From Owenia fusiformis (taxonomy: Eukaryota; Annelida; Polychaeta; Sabellida; Oweniidae): a stretch of 64,000 nucleotides of DNA. Positions 1 through 11,204 of this stretch are shown here, piece after piece. Position 1 is the first letter of the stretch, and the number at the start of each line of letters is the position of its first letter. Below the pieces are notes generated by a model, which saw only the letters and a program-made list of their open reading frames with translations, made no database searches and was not told where the DNA came from. Both the position numbers and the translations under genes were made by a program. Location of the stretch: the NCBI GenBank assembly GCA_903813345.2, contig CAIIXF020000004.1:17655513-17719512 (forward strand). The letters are read 5' to 3'.

Positions 1-1200
1 GCAATCACATAGCTATTTAGCAGTGCTTAATCTCAATAGAGCTTTGTCTAACTATTTTCAGAAATTAAGATTATATAGCAATTTACAAAGGCTTTACATG
101 AGTGCTCTAATATATTGTGTAAAGTTCATGTTGTTTATGTTACAGAGCTCCCCAATGTTATCAAAATGTTATAAAAATAGATTTTCAAGGATTTTTAGTA
201 AAACAAATTGTGAATTTATTTCATGAATAAAATTTTAATTGTCACACATGCACATACATGTCGTTTGTTAAGTAATAATATACACCAGAGACACATAAAC
301 CACCAACCCATTATGTGGCAAAAAATTAAGAAATTGGTTGATAAATTAGCAATAAATTAACTCATATTTAATTTTTTTTTATTGAATTCAAGCGTTTTAT
401 GTGCATCTTAGTGGTATCACAAACTTTTAAAAATGCTTAAAAACTTTATATAAGCATAAAATCATTGATTGACTAATTGAAAAACTATCAATTTTGCCTG
501 ATCGATAAAATAGAGAAGAGTGTTTTACAGTGTTGAGTGTTATATCTGATGATCTAAAAATCTAAACTTTTGTTTCTAAAATGGCTCAAGGAAATTCAAA
601 TATTAGAAAATTAGAAGATGAACAACTATTTTTTCCAAAGTCAGCTTCTTCAAAAAATGTTTCAAGCGGGTTTTCAAGTCATGAAAAGTAATATTTGAAT
701 GATTAAAGTATATATTCAAACTTTACACAGGGTCTTTAAGAAGTAAATCTTCCCCTCTTTTCAACTATATTTTAGGTTTCATTTAAGAGCTTTGTGAAAT
801 TTTATTTGTAGGATAATCCAAGTCTTGGAAACCTAGCTGTATTGTATACTATTGAATTCAAATATTGGTACAGTCCTATTCTAAAATTAGAAAAATGTAA
901 AAATAAGTAGAATTAGGAAGAAAGGAACACATTTTGAAACATGGACATGAAAGTTTATAAAAATGGCAGAAAACCTTATATTTTATAGTGCAGTTCCAGA
1001 GAATTGGACAAACAAATACAAAAGGGATGACACATAAAGCAAGGGATAACAATAAGGTCAGTTCTAATAAAGCTTACTGTAATTCTGTAACTGAAGGCCT
1101 GCAGTTAAATGTTACCATCAGTTGGACTTTCCTTGCTAAATAAATTGCTCTCTGGATTTCTGAATTGAATCAGTGCTACCAAAAGGAAAGAACAGACAAA
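1..1200. other. Left-edge non-coding stretch upstream of the first DHHC gene
   Basis: AT-rich sequence without a supported gene. A 36-codon reading frame starts at 581 with a good start context (A at -3, G at +4), but it resembles nothing I recognise and is not annotated as a gene. The last ~30 bases before 1201 are purine-rich and resemble the leader sequences of the two downstream DHHC copies. Confidence 0.5.
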
Positions 1201-2349
1201 ATGACAGAAGAGATATCCAAAGCAGAAAAGAAGTACAGTGAGAAAACCTTGGCTGAGAAGTATAACGAGGTCCTGAGCAAGAAAAAAAATTTCAAAGTCT
1301 CTCCTGAAGATGTCAATGGACTGGCACCAGTATGGTTCATCATAATAATGATTTGCGTGTTATATATAGGACAATTATACATTGTCCCTGTTGTGAATGC
1401 AACCTACCAGCTGTCTTTTAGTAGTGAGTGTTTCTTCTATTGGATTTTATACTCTGCATTCTTTGAGTTGCTGGTAAACTGGTATTATATACGCAATGTA
1501 GGAAATATATATGGACATGCACATGCAGTTAAAAAGGATGATAACCATGTGCATATTAGTGAGGTTAATGTATCTGATAAAGGTCAAAATCAATGGACAA
1601 TAGATGGCAGAGACATGGCACAGACAGAGAAACTTGAACCAACAGAGAAAAAAGATACTGAAAAGAATAAAGAATCATTGGTATATAAACGCTTTAAAGG
1701 AGATGGTCAGATCTATGCTGTGAAAATGCCTACAAATGGAGCTAAATCTAAACAAACAGTCATGTACTCATACTGGTCATGGAAGCCATGTTTAATATGC
1801 CAATATAATGTTCCACCAAGAGCTCATCACTGCCCACTGTGTAAAGTATGCATTCTGAAACATGATCACCATTGTTACTTCACAGGTCGATGCATTGGAC
1901 TGAACAACCAACGTCACTTTATTGTTTTTACATTCTGGGCAATACTTGGGAGTGCCATATACCTAGCATACACTCTGTTTTATTCATACATTATGATCTG
2001 CCACCTTGGAGAATTATCTTGGATTGATATCTTTCTACCTGCTACATTTGTCCGTTGGTGTATGGGATATACTGCATTCTGTCATGTGATCTTATATTTT
2101 GTGATTTATAGTTTAGTATTTTTTATAATCCTCTCTTTAAAGTATATAATATTTCAGCTGACATTTATAAGGAAAGGTGTAACTGCATTCGAATTTGAAT
2201 GCAACATCGAAATCAAGAATACAAATTCTTTTCACAAGGAACTTAAATCAGTATTTGGTGATCATGGATATATGAATTTTATTTTTCCTTGCCACAATAT
2301 CTTCCCGATTAAACAAAATGCTCTTGATTGGCCAAATATTAAACAATAA
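1201..2349 (+). CDS. DHHC palmitoyltransferase, ZDHHC24-like, tandem copy A
   Basis: Predicted protein S-acyltransferase of 382 aa, expected in an internal or plasma membrane, transferring palmitate to cysteines of client proteins. Hydrophobic segments lie near residues 44-63 and 76-94, then a charged cytosolic linker, then the cysteine-rich domain with CLIC, HHCPLC and intact DHHC at 222-225 (Cys225 is the expected acyl acceptor), followed by CIGLNNQRHF and at least two more membrane segments. The C-terminal block from about residue 335 (TAFE, NTNSF, DWPNIKQ) is shared with the two downstream copies. The start at 1201 is chosen over an upstream in-frame ATG at 1165 because it aligns with the N-termini of the paralogues (TLAEKY). 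The coding region has no intron. The ZDHHC24 assignment rests on the FTG-CIG-NN layout and the C-terminal block; the DHHC family itself is certain. Confidence 0.9.
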   Translation: MTEEISKAEKKYSEKTLAEKYNEVLSKKKNFKVSPEDVNGLAPVWFIIIMICVLYIGQLYIVPVVNATYQLSFSSECFFYWILYSAFFELLVNWYYIRNVGNIYGHAHAVKKDDNHVHISEVNVSDKGQNQWTIDGRDMAQTEKLEPTEKKDTEKNKESLVYKRFKGDGQIYAVKMPTNGAKSKQTVMYSYWSWKPCLICQYNVPPRAHHCPLCKVCILKHDHHCYFTGRCIGLNNQRHFIVFTFWAILGSAIYLAYTLFYSYIMICHLGELSWIDIFLPATFVRWCMGYTAFCHVILYFVIYSLVFFIILSLKYIIFQLTFIRKGVTAFEFECNIEIKNTNSFHKELKSVFGDHGYMNFIFPCHNIFPIKQNALDWPNIKQ

Positions 2350-2440
2350 AACAAGGACTAGTCTGAACTAGTCTGTCTATTACCAAACAATGAAACAAGG
2401 AACTAGTCTGTCTTTCATCAAACAATGAAACTAGGATATC
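2341..2440. repeat. Tandem copies of the DHHC-A stop-codon region in its 3' UTR
   Basis: The last codons and following bases (AAACAATAAAACAAGG) recur about 44 and 77 bases downstream as AAACAATGAAACAAGG and AAACAATGAAACTAGG, separated by ACTAGTCTG motifs. The repeats read TGA where copy A now has TAA; copies B and C also end AAACAATGA, so TGA looks ancestral. Confidence 0.7.
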
Positions 2441-4129
2441 ATTTGTTCAAATTTCGGACAATGAAATTAGGAAATATATAAAATAAAACCAAAATTTATA
2501 TCAAAGATTCATGACTGTATAATGCTCATAAAATGTTTTAATTGTGCTCTCAAACATGTACAGGTAGTAGTATGTAAGTACATCTTGGGACCTTGGCCAT
2601 AATAAGTTATCTTGCAACACACAACATGGCATGTGTAAATTCATTGGGTTTTAGCTAAGAGCTCTCAATTGGTTTTAAGGACCCAATTGGACTAATGAAA
2701 TACCATGAAGTACATGTATTTTGCCATATTCAGTAGAGCATTTTAATAGCTAGAGCTTGGCTAACTATTTTGAGAAATTCAGAATATCATAAATGTCATT
2801 CTATAGTACTATTGCACATGCATTTGTTAATCAGCAAACTTCAAATTACTAATCAAAGAACTCTCTCCAAGAATTCTTAGATATAGTAATAGGTTAATAA
2901 ATAGGTACAATTGCTCATGTTTTTTAAACTTAGTATTGTTTACTTTATTGTTTCATTCAATGTAATGTGGAATATATTGTGGTAAATACAAGATCAAAGG
3001 ACAATATTTGAAAGTACAAAAGTGACAAATCATAAGTTAGACTGAACGAGTTGAGTCTGCAATTTATTTTTAGTTTGATTTTATAGTTGTATAGTTCTGG
3101 TTATGAGAACATCTTATGAGCATTGATTCAAAAAGTGTATACTGTTAAAATAAAGAAGTTAATAGTGAATAACTGAATAAAGAAAAAAAAAATTGAATAA
3201 AGAAGAGTTTGAAGGTGATTTATTTCATTTTGTGTTAATTTACTATTTATCCAGTGAACATTTTGTCAATCCCATTTTCCTTTGACTCCGCTCCATTGAT
3301 TCCTATTTTCAAAAACAAAAACACAAATCATAAGTTCATAAATAAGGAATATTAAAAACACCTCATCAAACACATTTTGGCCAATCTGTGCTTAGTTATG
3401 AGAACATCACACGAGCAAATACTTCTCTTCTATAGTTTTAACAAAGGCAATCATATACACAAACATATATATTTAAAGGTTGTGTATTTATATTTAAATG
3501 TTACATGTTAAATGTTGTGTACATCACATTGATGTGATGTGGTTCCTCATGCACATATAGTAGTACTTCATCTGATCCAGTTTGCTTAATGAAGTGACTA
3601 ACCGCAAGTCAATGATTTAATATGTGAAATGCTTGAAATATAATATTTCTATTCATGTACTTTAATTATAGTAATAGTTACCATAATACATATTGGAAAG
3701 AAAATGCATTTGCACTTGACTGACTATCAGTGCCTCTATATCAAATCTTTTTTAACTTTGAAATCTTAAGAATATATTGATTAATTAAAAAATAAGTATA
3801 GAATAATTAAAAGAGATGGTTAATATCTCATTTTTTATTTTTATATTCTAAATGTTTTGAGAACCTGAGGATATCATTTTTATTTTGAGGATATCTCTAT
3901 ACACAGCCTTTAAGTAAAAAAGTCTACAAAAATGTCTAAGTGTTTAAAGTATCCAAAAGATGTCACTTCAGTATACTAGTTTGTTGTCATTAGCGACCAA
4001 TCAAATGTAAGCTGTAGATTGAATCTGTTTGAAAACCTTCATTCAATAGTTTGTTCAAACAAGCCAGCTTAACTTATATTGGTGCCACTATAATATGAAT
4101 AAATCCAATAATAGCCATTGAGAACTCAA

Positions 4130-4218
4130 AGACCTACATGTGTACATGTACCGGTGTATAACAGAAGTGAGAGAACAAACGAGAATATTGCAGTTTTGGG
4201 GCAAAAGAAACAGAAAAG
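4130..4218 (+). other. Probable non-coding leader exon of DHHC copy B
   Basis: The stretch ending GCAAAAGAAACAGAAAAG is followed by GTTAGT, a plausible 5' splice site, and matches the corresponding stretch ending at 8310 before copy C. An acceptor (AATATTCCAG) ends at 5590, six bases before the copy B start codon. The upstream exon limit and promoter are not defined; blocks around 4065-4095 and 8190-8215 also look related, suggesting a duplicated promoter. Inference from comparison of the two copies. Confidence 0.5.
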
Positions 4219-5117
4219 GTTAGTTATTACTTGTATAAAATACTTGTTTTGCACTGATATGTGCTGATAAGAAAACTTATGTATTTGCATGTTATTTTAA
4301 TATATCTCTTTATTACATTAATGATTTCAAATATGTGCTTTTATTTTCTGTGTTCTAGAAAGTTCTGCAAAACAGTAGGAATTTGCAACTATGTAAATGT
4401 AGTGATTTCATAGCTGATTAAGTTGCAGCATGCATTGTAACAATCCCGATGTAACAATAAGCCAAAAAGCACACCAGCAGTCAGTTTCTCTTAGTAAATA
4501 TGGCTCTTTATAAAAAAAGTAGACTCTCTCATGAAACCAAATGGCCTCTAATAAAATCTCAATTTCATTTTCAGGATCGAGCTTCCATAAGCACAAATAA
4601 TCTCTTGTACTGTTGGTCATTGGAGATGCAATCTATAGGGATATACCAATAGAAAGATGTATGGGTAGAGAGGGGTCCTTATGTTTTGATCCATCAATCT
4701 AAATATTTTTTAAGAATCAATTGGAATCACTATCCAGGGATTTTATTAATTTGTCAAAGCCAAAAAATGTTATGTTCTTGTATTTCATAGTAGCTATATA
4801 AGCCCTTGAACACTGTGTGAGAATTTAATTGTTTAGTAGAGGGGGGGGGGGGGGTCAAATAGGCTTGTAATTATCCCAGCTACCATTCCTTCATGACTTA
4901 GAATAGTAAAACAGTACCACTATGGTTCAACCCCAGCCAATTTTATATTCAATACTAAAAGTCCAAGAATATTATTTCCTGAAAAGGTCTTCCCTTGAAT
5001 TTACCATTTCACAAAACGGAGCAAAATCTATTATTCATCATGCAAGATATGACTCCATATACTCCAACTGCTACAGTATATCATCAATATATACTAATAT
5101 ATTAACAAATACTCTAT

Positions 5118-5225
5118 CTAGTACATACACAGGGACGTCAACCAGCAATTGTGAAGGGGGTGCAATTTTTGGGGTTCGGACCACTGCGAGCGAACCGAAC
5201 CCCAAAAAGGGCAGTCCATGCCAAG
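5118..5225. repeat. Short hairpin repeat fragment
   Basis: TTTTTGGGGTTCGG and CCGAACCCCAAAAA form an inverted repeat with a 15-base spacer near 5166-5209. It stands out by GC content from the surrounding AT-rich DNA and is probably a decayed miniature inverted-repeat element. Confidence 0.45.
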
Positions 5226-5595
5226 AATATTTTTAAAATTCACATTGTATATGGTGCATTCTGAGCATTTCAAACGATAATTTGTTATGTTCTTCAACAA
5301 ATTTTACTAAATTGCTTTTTCCTCTTTTATAGGGCTGGGTACTGACCTTCATGTAATACATACAAGTTTTATAATTGATACCTCCTGAGCTGAATTATTA
5401 ATGTAATACACGTGGCTCTGTATTTGGAACATTGTGAAAATACCATATTCTTGCCATCTCATTAATTATGTATTATGTGTTATACCACATTCTTAGTCAT
5501 ATTATATGGCAGCTCATGTATTGCATTTGATAATGATACTGCATTGTACCTTATTATTACAGCTCATACTCTATTATTTAAATATTCCAGGCAAA

Positions 5596-6702
5596 ATGGC
5601 TACTGAAGATAACAGGTCATTGGCTGAAAAGTACAAAGAACTCTATAACAAGAAAGACAAGTTCCAAATCACTCAAAAAGAAATAAACCAAATCTTGCCT
5701 ACGTGGTTGGTCCTAACAATGATAGGTGCGTGTTATTATGGACAACGTTATATCACTCCAGCAGTGCATTCAAGCTTTGAGGTGCCATTGATTATCGAAA
5801 TGGGCCTATATGGAATGATGTATGGGATATTTGGAGAGATGATCGTCAATTTGTGGTTTATACGATCAGTCAAAAGCACATTTGCGAAAGAGGAAGAAGA
5901 AATAGAGAGAGCGCCTACTCCTGAACCAGTGGAAGAGATGGATCGAGCTGCGGAAGTACCTTATAAAGCTCCAGTGAATCCTGAAGAAAATACTGATGAA
6001 AATGAAAATAAAGAATCAATGGTATGGATGCGTTACCGTGGTAACGGACAGATCTATGCAGTAACAATGAAAGAGAATGAGTCAAAAGATAGTATGGATC
6101 CTGCGAGGACTGTGATGTATCCTTACTGGTCATGGAAGCCATGTTTAATATGCCAGCATAGCAGACCCCCTAGGACACATCACTGCCCAATATGTAATGA
6201 ATGCATGCTAAGACGTGACTACCATTGCTTCTTCACTGGCAGATGCATAGGAATGAATAATCAACGTCACTTTATCGTCTTCTCATTTTGGTCAGTCATT
6301 GGCACCACCTGTAGTCTGATCTACTCTGGTCTCTACGTTTACGTCGCAATTTATGATCTTGGAATTCTTGAGTGGTACGACATCTTCCTCCCACAGACAT
6401 TCATTGATTGGCTATTCGGCAACACAGAGTTCTATAATGTTGTCATTTTCTTTCTCATTTACTCAGTATTCTTTTTCTGGCTGGCGTGCATCAGGTTCAG
6501 TCGGGAGCAATTTAGATCAATAAGAGCTGGAATGACTTCATTTGAGATGGAAAATAAGATTAAAATTCAGAATACAAACTCGTTCCTAGAGGAATTGGTG
6601 TCCATCTTTGGCCCATATTGGTACGCTAACTTCCTGTTCCCAATGCATCTGCAGTTTCCATTGGAAGGGAATGGGAAGGATTGGCCAAATATCAAACAAT
6701 GA
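5596..6702 (+). CDS. DHHC palmitoyltransferase-like, tandem copy B with DYHC active-site variant
   Basis: 368 aa paralogue of copy A, clearly closer to copy C. It has the same order: charged N-terminus (LAEKYKELYNKKDKFQ), two membrane segments, acidic linker, cysteine-rich domain, further membrane segments and the DWPNIKQ C-terminus. The catalytic motif at 208-211 reads DYHC: the first histidine is replaced by tyrosine (codon TAC) while the acceptor cysteine (Cys211) and the zinc-binding CLIC and HHCPIC motifs remain. DYHC-type variants occur in some active yeast enzymes, so loss of activity cannot be assumed. The ATG at 5596 is chosen because an acceptor ends at 5590; the longer in-frame extension to 5506 is intron sequence. 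No coding intron. AATAAA near 6854 is a likely polyadenylation signal. Confidence 0.9.
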   Translation: MATEDNRSLAEKYKELYNKKDKFQITQKEINQILPTWLVLTMIGACYYGQRYITPAVHSSFEVPLIIEMGLYGMMYGIFGEMIVNLWFIRSVKSTFAKEEEEIERAPTPEPVEEMDRAAEVPYKAPVNPEENTDENENKESMVWMRYRGNGQIYAVTMKENESKDSMDPARTVMYPYWSWKPCLICQHSRPPRTHHCPICNECMLRRDYHCFFTGRCIGMNNQRHFIVFSFWSVIGTTCSLIYSGLYVYVAIYDLGILEWYDIFLPQTFIDWLFGNTEFYNVVIFFLIYSVFFFWLACIRFSREQFRSIRAGMTSFEMENKIKIQNTNSFLEELVSIFGPYWYANFLFPMHLQFPLEGNGKDWPNIKQ

Positions 6703-7777
6703 TTTGAATGAACACAGGAAAGTACAAAACACAATGAAAGTAACATGAATTGGAGGAAAGTGACATGAACACAAGGAATGGTTACATGTATCTTAAATGC
6801 TCATCAATTAAATACTTGCATTATTTTCACCTTGTATTTTTTACATCAAATTGAATAAAACATGGTTTAGTACATTTTTAATTAAGTCTTCAGTTTGTTG
6901 ATATTTTGTATGAAAAACTAAGAATTATACCACAAATATATATATTAGTTTGTTATACATGTATATACCATTGGAAAGCACAGAGGCTCAATAGAGTAAA
7001 ATGAGGCACTGACATCCTGCAGTGACATCTGTTAGCTTTTGTTTTTTTATGTCACCATGAACATTCTGTACTTGATTCAAGTAACATATAGGCAGACATG
7101 AGCACTTTCTGACCATAACAAATGCAACAATATTATACCCTGTGTTAATTGTTAACTGAATGCTAATGCAAAGTTTTTTCATTTTATCCAGGTCTCATTA
7201 TCTAATCTACCATTATCCCTTGCAAAATTTTCAAAACGAATTATGTTTTGCACTCTTCGGCATGAGTCAGAGGGATTGAAGTGAAAGAATTTATCAATTA
7301 TTTAATTTGTGAAAAGTGCACTTGTTTAATTGCTAGCCTAAATATTCACCCTTACGACTCATGCTTAACTGCACATATAATTCACTCATGGATAGGCTCT
7401 TGAGCTTAATTCCTTGATTAATTTCATCAGTTTGCTTATTTCAAAGATCACTGAGTCATGATAATAATGATAATATAGACTGCAGAACAGGACATATACT
7501 ACATATAAGTGACCCTCTGATTGCAACACACATTTTTTAAACCCCCCATTCTTAATTCATCAATACAATATTCATCTGTATTACATACCTAGCGAAGCAT
7601 TTGTGTGGAAGTCAATGGGAAAGTTAGCGAGCTATATCCACCGATATTGCCCGATTACCCCGATATAGCCCGCTTACCTCGTTTTGATATTAGATTTCTT
7701 TAATAACCATGATAATATCATGACGTCACGTCATTGATACAAAGTAACCATGGGAACAAAGGCATGTAATACATCAG

Positions 7778-7888
7778 TTATGTCACTATGACGTGAAATA
7801 TGCCTTCGTTCTTGCCCAAATATAGAGCCTCCCAAGGTCGGCCTATATTGGGAGAACTCAGGCATATTTCACGTCATAGTGACATAAC
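7778..7888. repeat. Perfect hairpin / MITE-like palindrome
   Basis: Arms of 29 bases are near-perfect inverted copies (GTTATGTCACTATGACGTGA at the left end). The interior has a second pair of complementary segments around the CCCAATATAG motif. This is typical of a short non-autonomous DNA transposon; no target-site duplication was identified. Confidence 0.7.
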
Positions 7889-8234
7889 CTCTAAATAAAG
7901 CCTATAGATAGAAGCCTACAAATAGAGACAACAAATTACCAAAAATCAACTTTCAATCTTAGCTATAATTCATAGATTGTACAAATACCGAGTGATTCAA
8001 GAAATTCCACCTAAATGAGACAGAAATAAGTCTTTTTTCCTTCATTGAAAAAAGCCGAACTTTTTTTTTTGGCCTTTGGAGAAAGATTAACATGTACCTG
8101 TATATTTAATAAAACAAATGTTAGCTAAGTGTAAATAATGAATATTTGAAAATCTCTTCAATGACAAATACAAACATAATTTATAACCCAGCTAAGCTGA
8201 CATTAGTGAAGTTATAAGAGACTTTCAGACTGAT

Positions 8235-8310
8235 ATATTTACATACACTGCATTTCTGCACTATACAGAGATAATACATGTATGATATTTTGGCAAAGAA
8301 AAAAGAAAAG
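8235..8310 (+). other. Probable non-coding leader exon of DHHC copy C
   Basis: Ends GGCAAAGAAAAAAGAAAAG followed by GTAAGT at 8311, a consensus 5' splice site. The matching acceptor (TATATTCCAG) lies five bases before the ATG at 9709. It is homologous to the leader preceding copy B, so leader exon, intron and coding exon were duplicated together. The 5' limit is not defined. Confidence 0.55.
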
Positions 8311-8601
8311 GTAAGTTACTTTTTACATATGCAATATAATAACAAGGCACTAGATTTTCCATGAGACAGCGTTGCAGTATAATATAATATCTAGACATCT
8401 TAGACTACACTTTAAAGAAGCACTTAATCATAATCGGGTTTACAATTTCTAAATTTTGGTATTATGTTGATGGCGTTTGAATGTATTATCAAATGTGACA
8501 TAATGACTAAAATTCACCAAATACATTTGGAAATACAAACTACACTGAAGTAAATGCTGCTACACTGTATCTAATCAACACTTCATTTTAAAGTATCAAA
8601 T

Positions 8602-9055
8602 AAATTAAGATCTCTTTACAAAAACCAATGGCTTGCTCTAATCAACGATCACTCAAAAAAACCATGCCTGAGAACATATTCTTTATTCAAAGTTGAATTC
8701 AAAAAAATAGCCTTTACTTATGATAAAAAACAGCAAACTTAGAAACATATTATGCAAAATAAGGCTAAGTAACCACAAATTAGAAATTGAAATAGGTAGA
8801 CACAAAAAGAAAAATGGACAAAAGATACAACTAAAAGATAGACTATGTTTAAATTGCAACCTAAATCAAATAGAAGATGAACTACATTTAATATTTTACT
8901 GCCCTTCTTATACAAACCAGAGAGCAATATTCTTCAAAACACTAGCTGAAAATATTCCTATTAGCAACTTAATGCCTGAATTTTTAATAAAGGAGATCAT
9001 GAACTGCAAAATTAACATATTAAAATCTTTTGCCAAATTCCTCATAACAATGTAA
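8602..9055 (+). pseudogene. Non-LTR retrotransposon (LINE) ORF2 3' remnant
   Basis: Translation shows the typical tail of a LINE reverse-transcriptase protein: a KNQW...LRTYSLFK block (8602-8716), then CKIRLSNHKLEIEIGRH, a zinc-knuckle-like CLNCN...ELHLIFYCP pattern and a downstream hydrophobic helix. The two parts are in different frames, so there is a frameshift near 8717; no polymerase domain remains. A 3' tail may extend to about 9310. This is a dead, 5'-truncated insertion between DHHC copies B and C. The exact LINE clade cannot be told from the tail. Confidence 0.75.
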
Positions 9056-9708
9056 GAGCATTCATATCTAGTCTCTAACATTGTAAAAGTTTGTAACTTT
9101 TTGTATATTTAGTTTGTATCATAGAATGTACATTTTGTAGCAATTAGGTGTTTTCAGTCTGAATGTATATATCAACACTACATTGGAATCATGATGTAAT
9201 GATTTTTCTATTTTGCTTATGACTGTATATTTGTATATAAAACAAATGTAAATAACTGTATAGTGACCCATGTGTCGGAGAGACTGACATATATAAGAGT
9301 CAATAAAAGAATATATAGCTGCATGGTATAAGGTGTATTTCATACTTGGGTGAGTTTGGGGTAGATAAACACTTGGGAATAAATATCATATCTGAGGACT
9401 AGGCAGTAGGTATTAATTGTATATGTCCCTGCGGTCCTCCAGGGAGATATAAATTATCCTATATGAGGTTCAGGATATTGGGATTATCCTGAGGCTAATA
9501 TAATATATCTGCCCACTCAGCCAGGGTGTAAACCTGTATCCTGTCCGCTGATGAAAATACAACTCACAAACTATTCTTTATATACTGCAAACATGTCCAA
9601 GTATAGGATAAAATGGATAAATCCCCCACAATAAACCCTTTATTCAAAACCTCCTGGTACCCTTATTTATAAGTAAGCATGGCATATTTCCTATATATTC
9701 CAGGTAAA

Positions 9709-10821
9709 ATGGCAAGGGATGTCAAGAGGACTCTAGCTGAAAAGTACAAGGAACATTTCAACAAGGAAGACAAGTTCAAATTGACCATGAGAGATGTTAA
9801 CAATATTTTTCCCATATGGTTCATCCTAACCATGATTGGTGCATGTTACTATGGACACTGTTATGTGGCTCCAGTTGTGCATTTAAGCTTTGAGATCTCA
9901 TACACTGTTGAGATGGTCATGTATGGAGTGATGTATGACATCTTTGGAGAAATGATCGTCAACTGGTTATGTGTACGCATGGTGAAAAGCATATTTAAGG
10001 TTGAGGATGAAAAGAAGCTAGCTGATAGTATGCCCATACCTGAGTTACAGGAAATTACACGTGATGCAGAGTTACAAACTCCAGATAATGTAGAAAATAA
10101 ACAAGAAAATGAAAGGACAATTGAAAATGGAGAAACAATGGTGTGGAAGCGCTTCCGTGGCAACGGACAGATATATGCAGTAAAGATGAAAAAGAATGAC
10201 ACAAAAGGGAATATAGACCCTGAAAAAACTGTGATGTATCCTTACTGGTCCTGGAAACCATGTTTGATATGCCAGCATAGCCGACCCCCGAGAACACACC
10301 ATTGTCCACTTTGTCAAGCATGCATGTTAAAACGCGACCATCATTGTTTTTTCACAGGTTCTTGTATAGCAATGAACAACCAACGTCACTTCATCGTGTT
10401 TTCTTTCTGGTCTGTATTGGCAACCTCATTCAGCCTGATCTACTCATGTATCTACATCTACGTCATTGTATTTGATCTTGGAATTCTAGAATTGTACGAT
10501 ATATTCCTTCCACAATTATTTGTTGACTGGGTTGTGGGCAATACAGAGTTTTATCAAGTTATCATATTCTTTCTCATTTACTCAATAGTGTTTTTCTGGG
10601 TGACAAGTTTTAAGTTCCTTCACGATCAATATTCTCAAGTGATGGCTGGAGTGACATCTTTTGAGAAAGACAACAAGATTAAGATTCAGAATACAAATTC
10701 ATTTAAAGAAGAGTTGGAATCAATATTTGGCCCATTCTGGTACCTTAACTTCATAGTTCCTCTACACCTACTATTCCCTTTAAAGGACAATGGAAAGGAC
10801 TGGCCAAACATCAAACAATGA
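9709..10821 (+). CDS. DHHC palmitoyltransferase, ZDHHC24-like, tandem copy C
   Basis: 370 aa paralogue with intact DHHC at residues 210-213 (Cys213 as acyl acceptor). The zinc-ligand pattern CLIC, HHCPLC and C-x4-C is kept. Two substitutions stand out just after the active site: SCIAMNN where copies A and B read RCIG-NN, so an arginine and a normally conserved glycine are changed. Membrane segments flank the domain as in the other copies, and the C-terminus again ends DWPNIKQ. The ATG at 9709 follows an acceptor AG by a few bases and aligns with copy B; the ten extra in-frame residues upstream are intron sequence. The coding region is a single exon. An AATAAA overlaps the region just after the stop codon. 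Confidence 0.9.
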   Translation: MARDVKRTLAEKYKEHFNKEDKFKLTMRDVNNIFPIWFILTMIGACYYGHCYVAPVVHLSFEISYTVEMVMYGVMYDIFGEMIVNWLCVRMVKSIFKVEDEKKLADSMPIPELQEITRDAELQTPDNVENKQENERTIENGETMVWKRFRGNGQIYAVKMKKNDTKGNIDPEKTVMYPYWSWKPCLICQHSRPPRTHHCPLCQACMLKRDHHCFFTGSCIAMNNQRHFIVFSFWSVLATSFSLIYSCIYIYVIVFDLGILELYDIFLPQLFVDWVVGNTEFYQVIIFFLIYSIVFFWVTSFKFLHDQYSQVMAGVTSFEKDNKIKIQNTNSFKEELESIFGPFWYLNFIVPLHLLFPLKDNGKDWPNIKQ

Positions 10822-10877
10822 ACAATAAATTAAAAAATCAAAATGCACTTTTTATGATGAGCATTCATCATTCCACT

Positions 10878-10995
10878 TTTATGTCATCTGTGACACTTCC
10901 TAATATGGCTGAGTCATCTTTGACACTTCCTAATATGGCTAAGTCATCTGTGACACTCCCTAATATGGCTAGTCATCTGTGACACATTCTAATAT
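10878..10995. repeat. Tandem ~30 bp repeat in the DHHC-C 3' UTR
   Basis: Four imperfect units of about 30 bases, each with CTAATATGGCT and GTCATCTGTGACAC, start 57 bases after the stop codon. They probably lie in the 3' UTR. Confidence 0.7.
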
Positions 10996-11204
10996 GATCA
11001 AACACACACCAAATCACAAAGTTACAACATTCCCCTTTAAGGGAAGTAGAAAACATGTATCTTGTTTTGACATTATACATTTTCAAACGACCTAAAAAGT
11101 TCCTAATCCAGAAAAACTAAGGAAGTGTTGTCAAAGAAGGGTTTACCATTTATCAATGTTTCCTTACTTTGTCAAAACTTAAATAAGCATGAAATGTATA
11201 ATTA

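Larger units (their letters stand above)
2350..5595. other. Intergenic region between DHHC copies A and B
   Basis: AT-rich sequence with no coding region I can support. A likely polyadenylation signal for copy A (AATAAA) is near 2480. A poly-G run of about 15 lies near 4845. The only functional signal I see is the probable non-coding leader of copy B ending at 4218. Confidence 0.5.
6703..9708. other. Intergenic region between DHHC copies B and C
   Basis: Contains a strong hairpin element (7778-7888), the probable leader exon of copy C (to 8310) and a LINE 3' fragment (8602-9055). The rest is AT-rich without a recognisable gene. Confidence 0.6.

Noticed and set aside
581-691. 36-codon frame with good start context near the left edge
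   Set aside because: Too short, no similarity recognised, and no convincing downstream exon.
4408-4620. 70-codon minus-strand frame considered as a missing PANK4 exon
   Set aside because: No PANK4 motif, no matching splice phases.
5506-5595. N-terminal extension of DHHC copy B (and the similar extensions of copies A and C)
   Set aside because: In copies B and C the extension crosses a 3' splice acceptor just before the conserved start; in copy A the internal ATG aligns with the paralogues.
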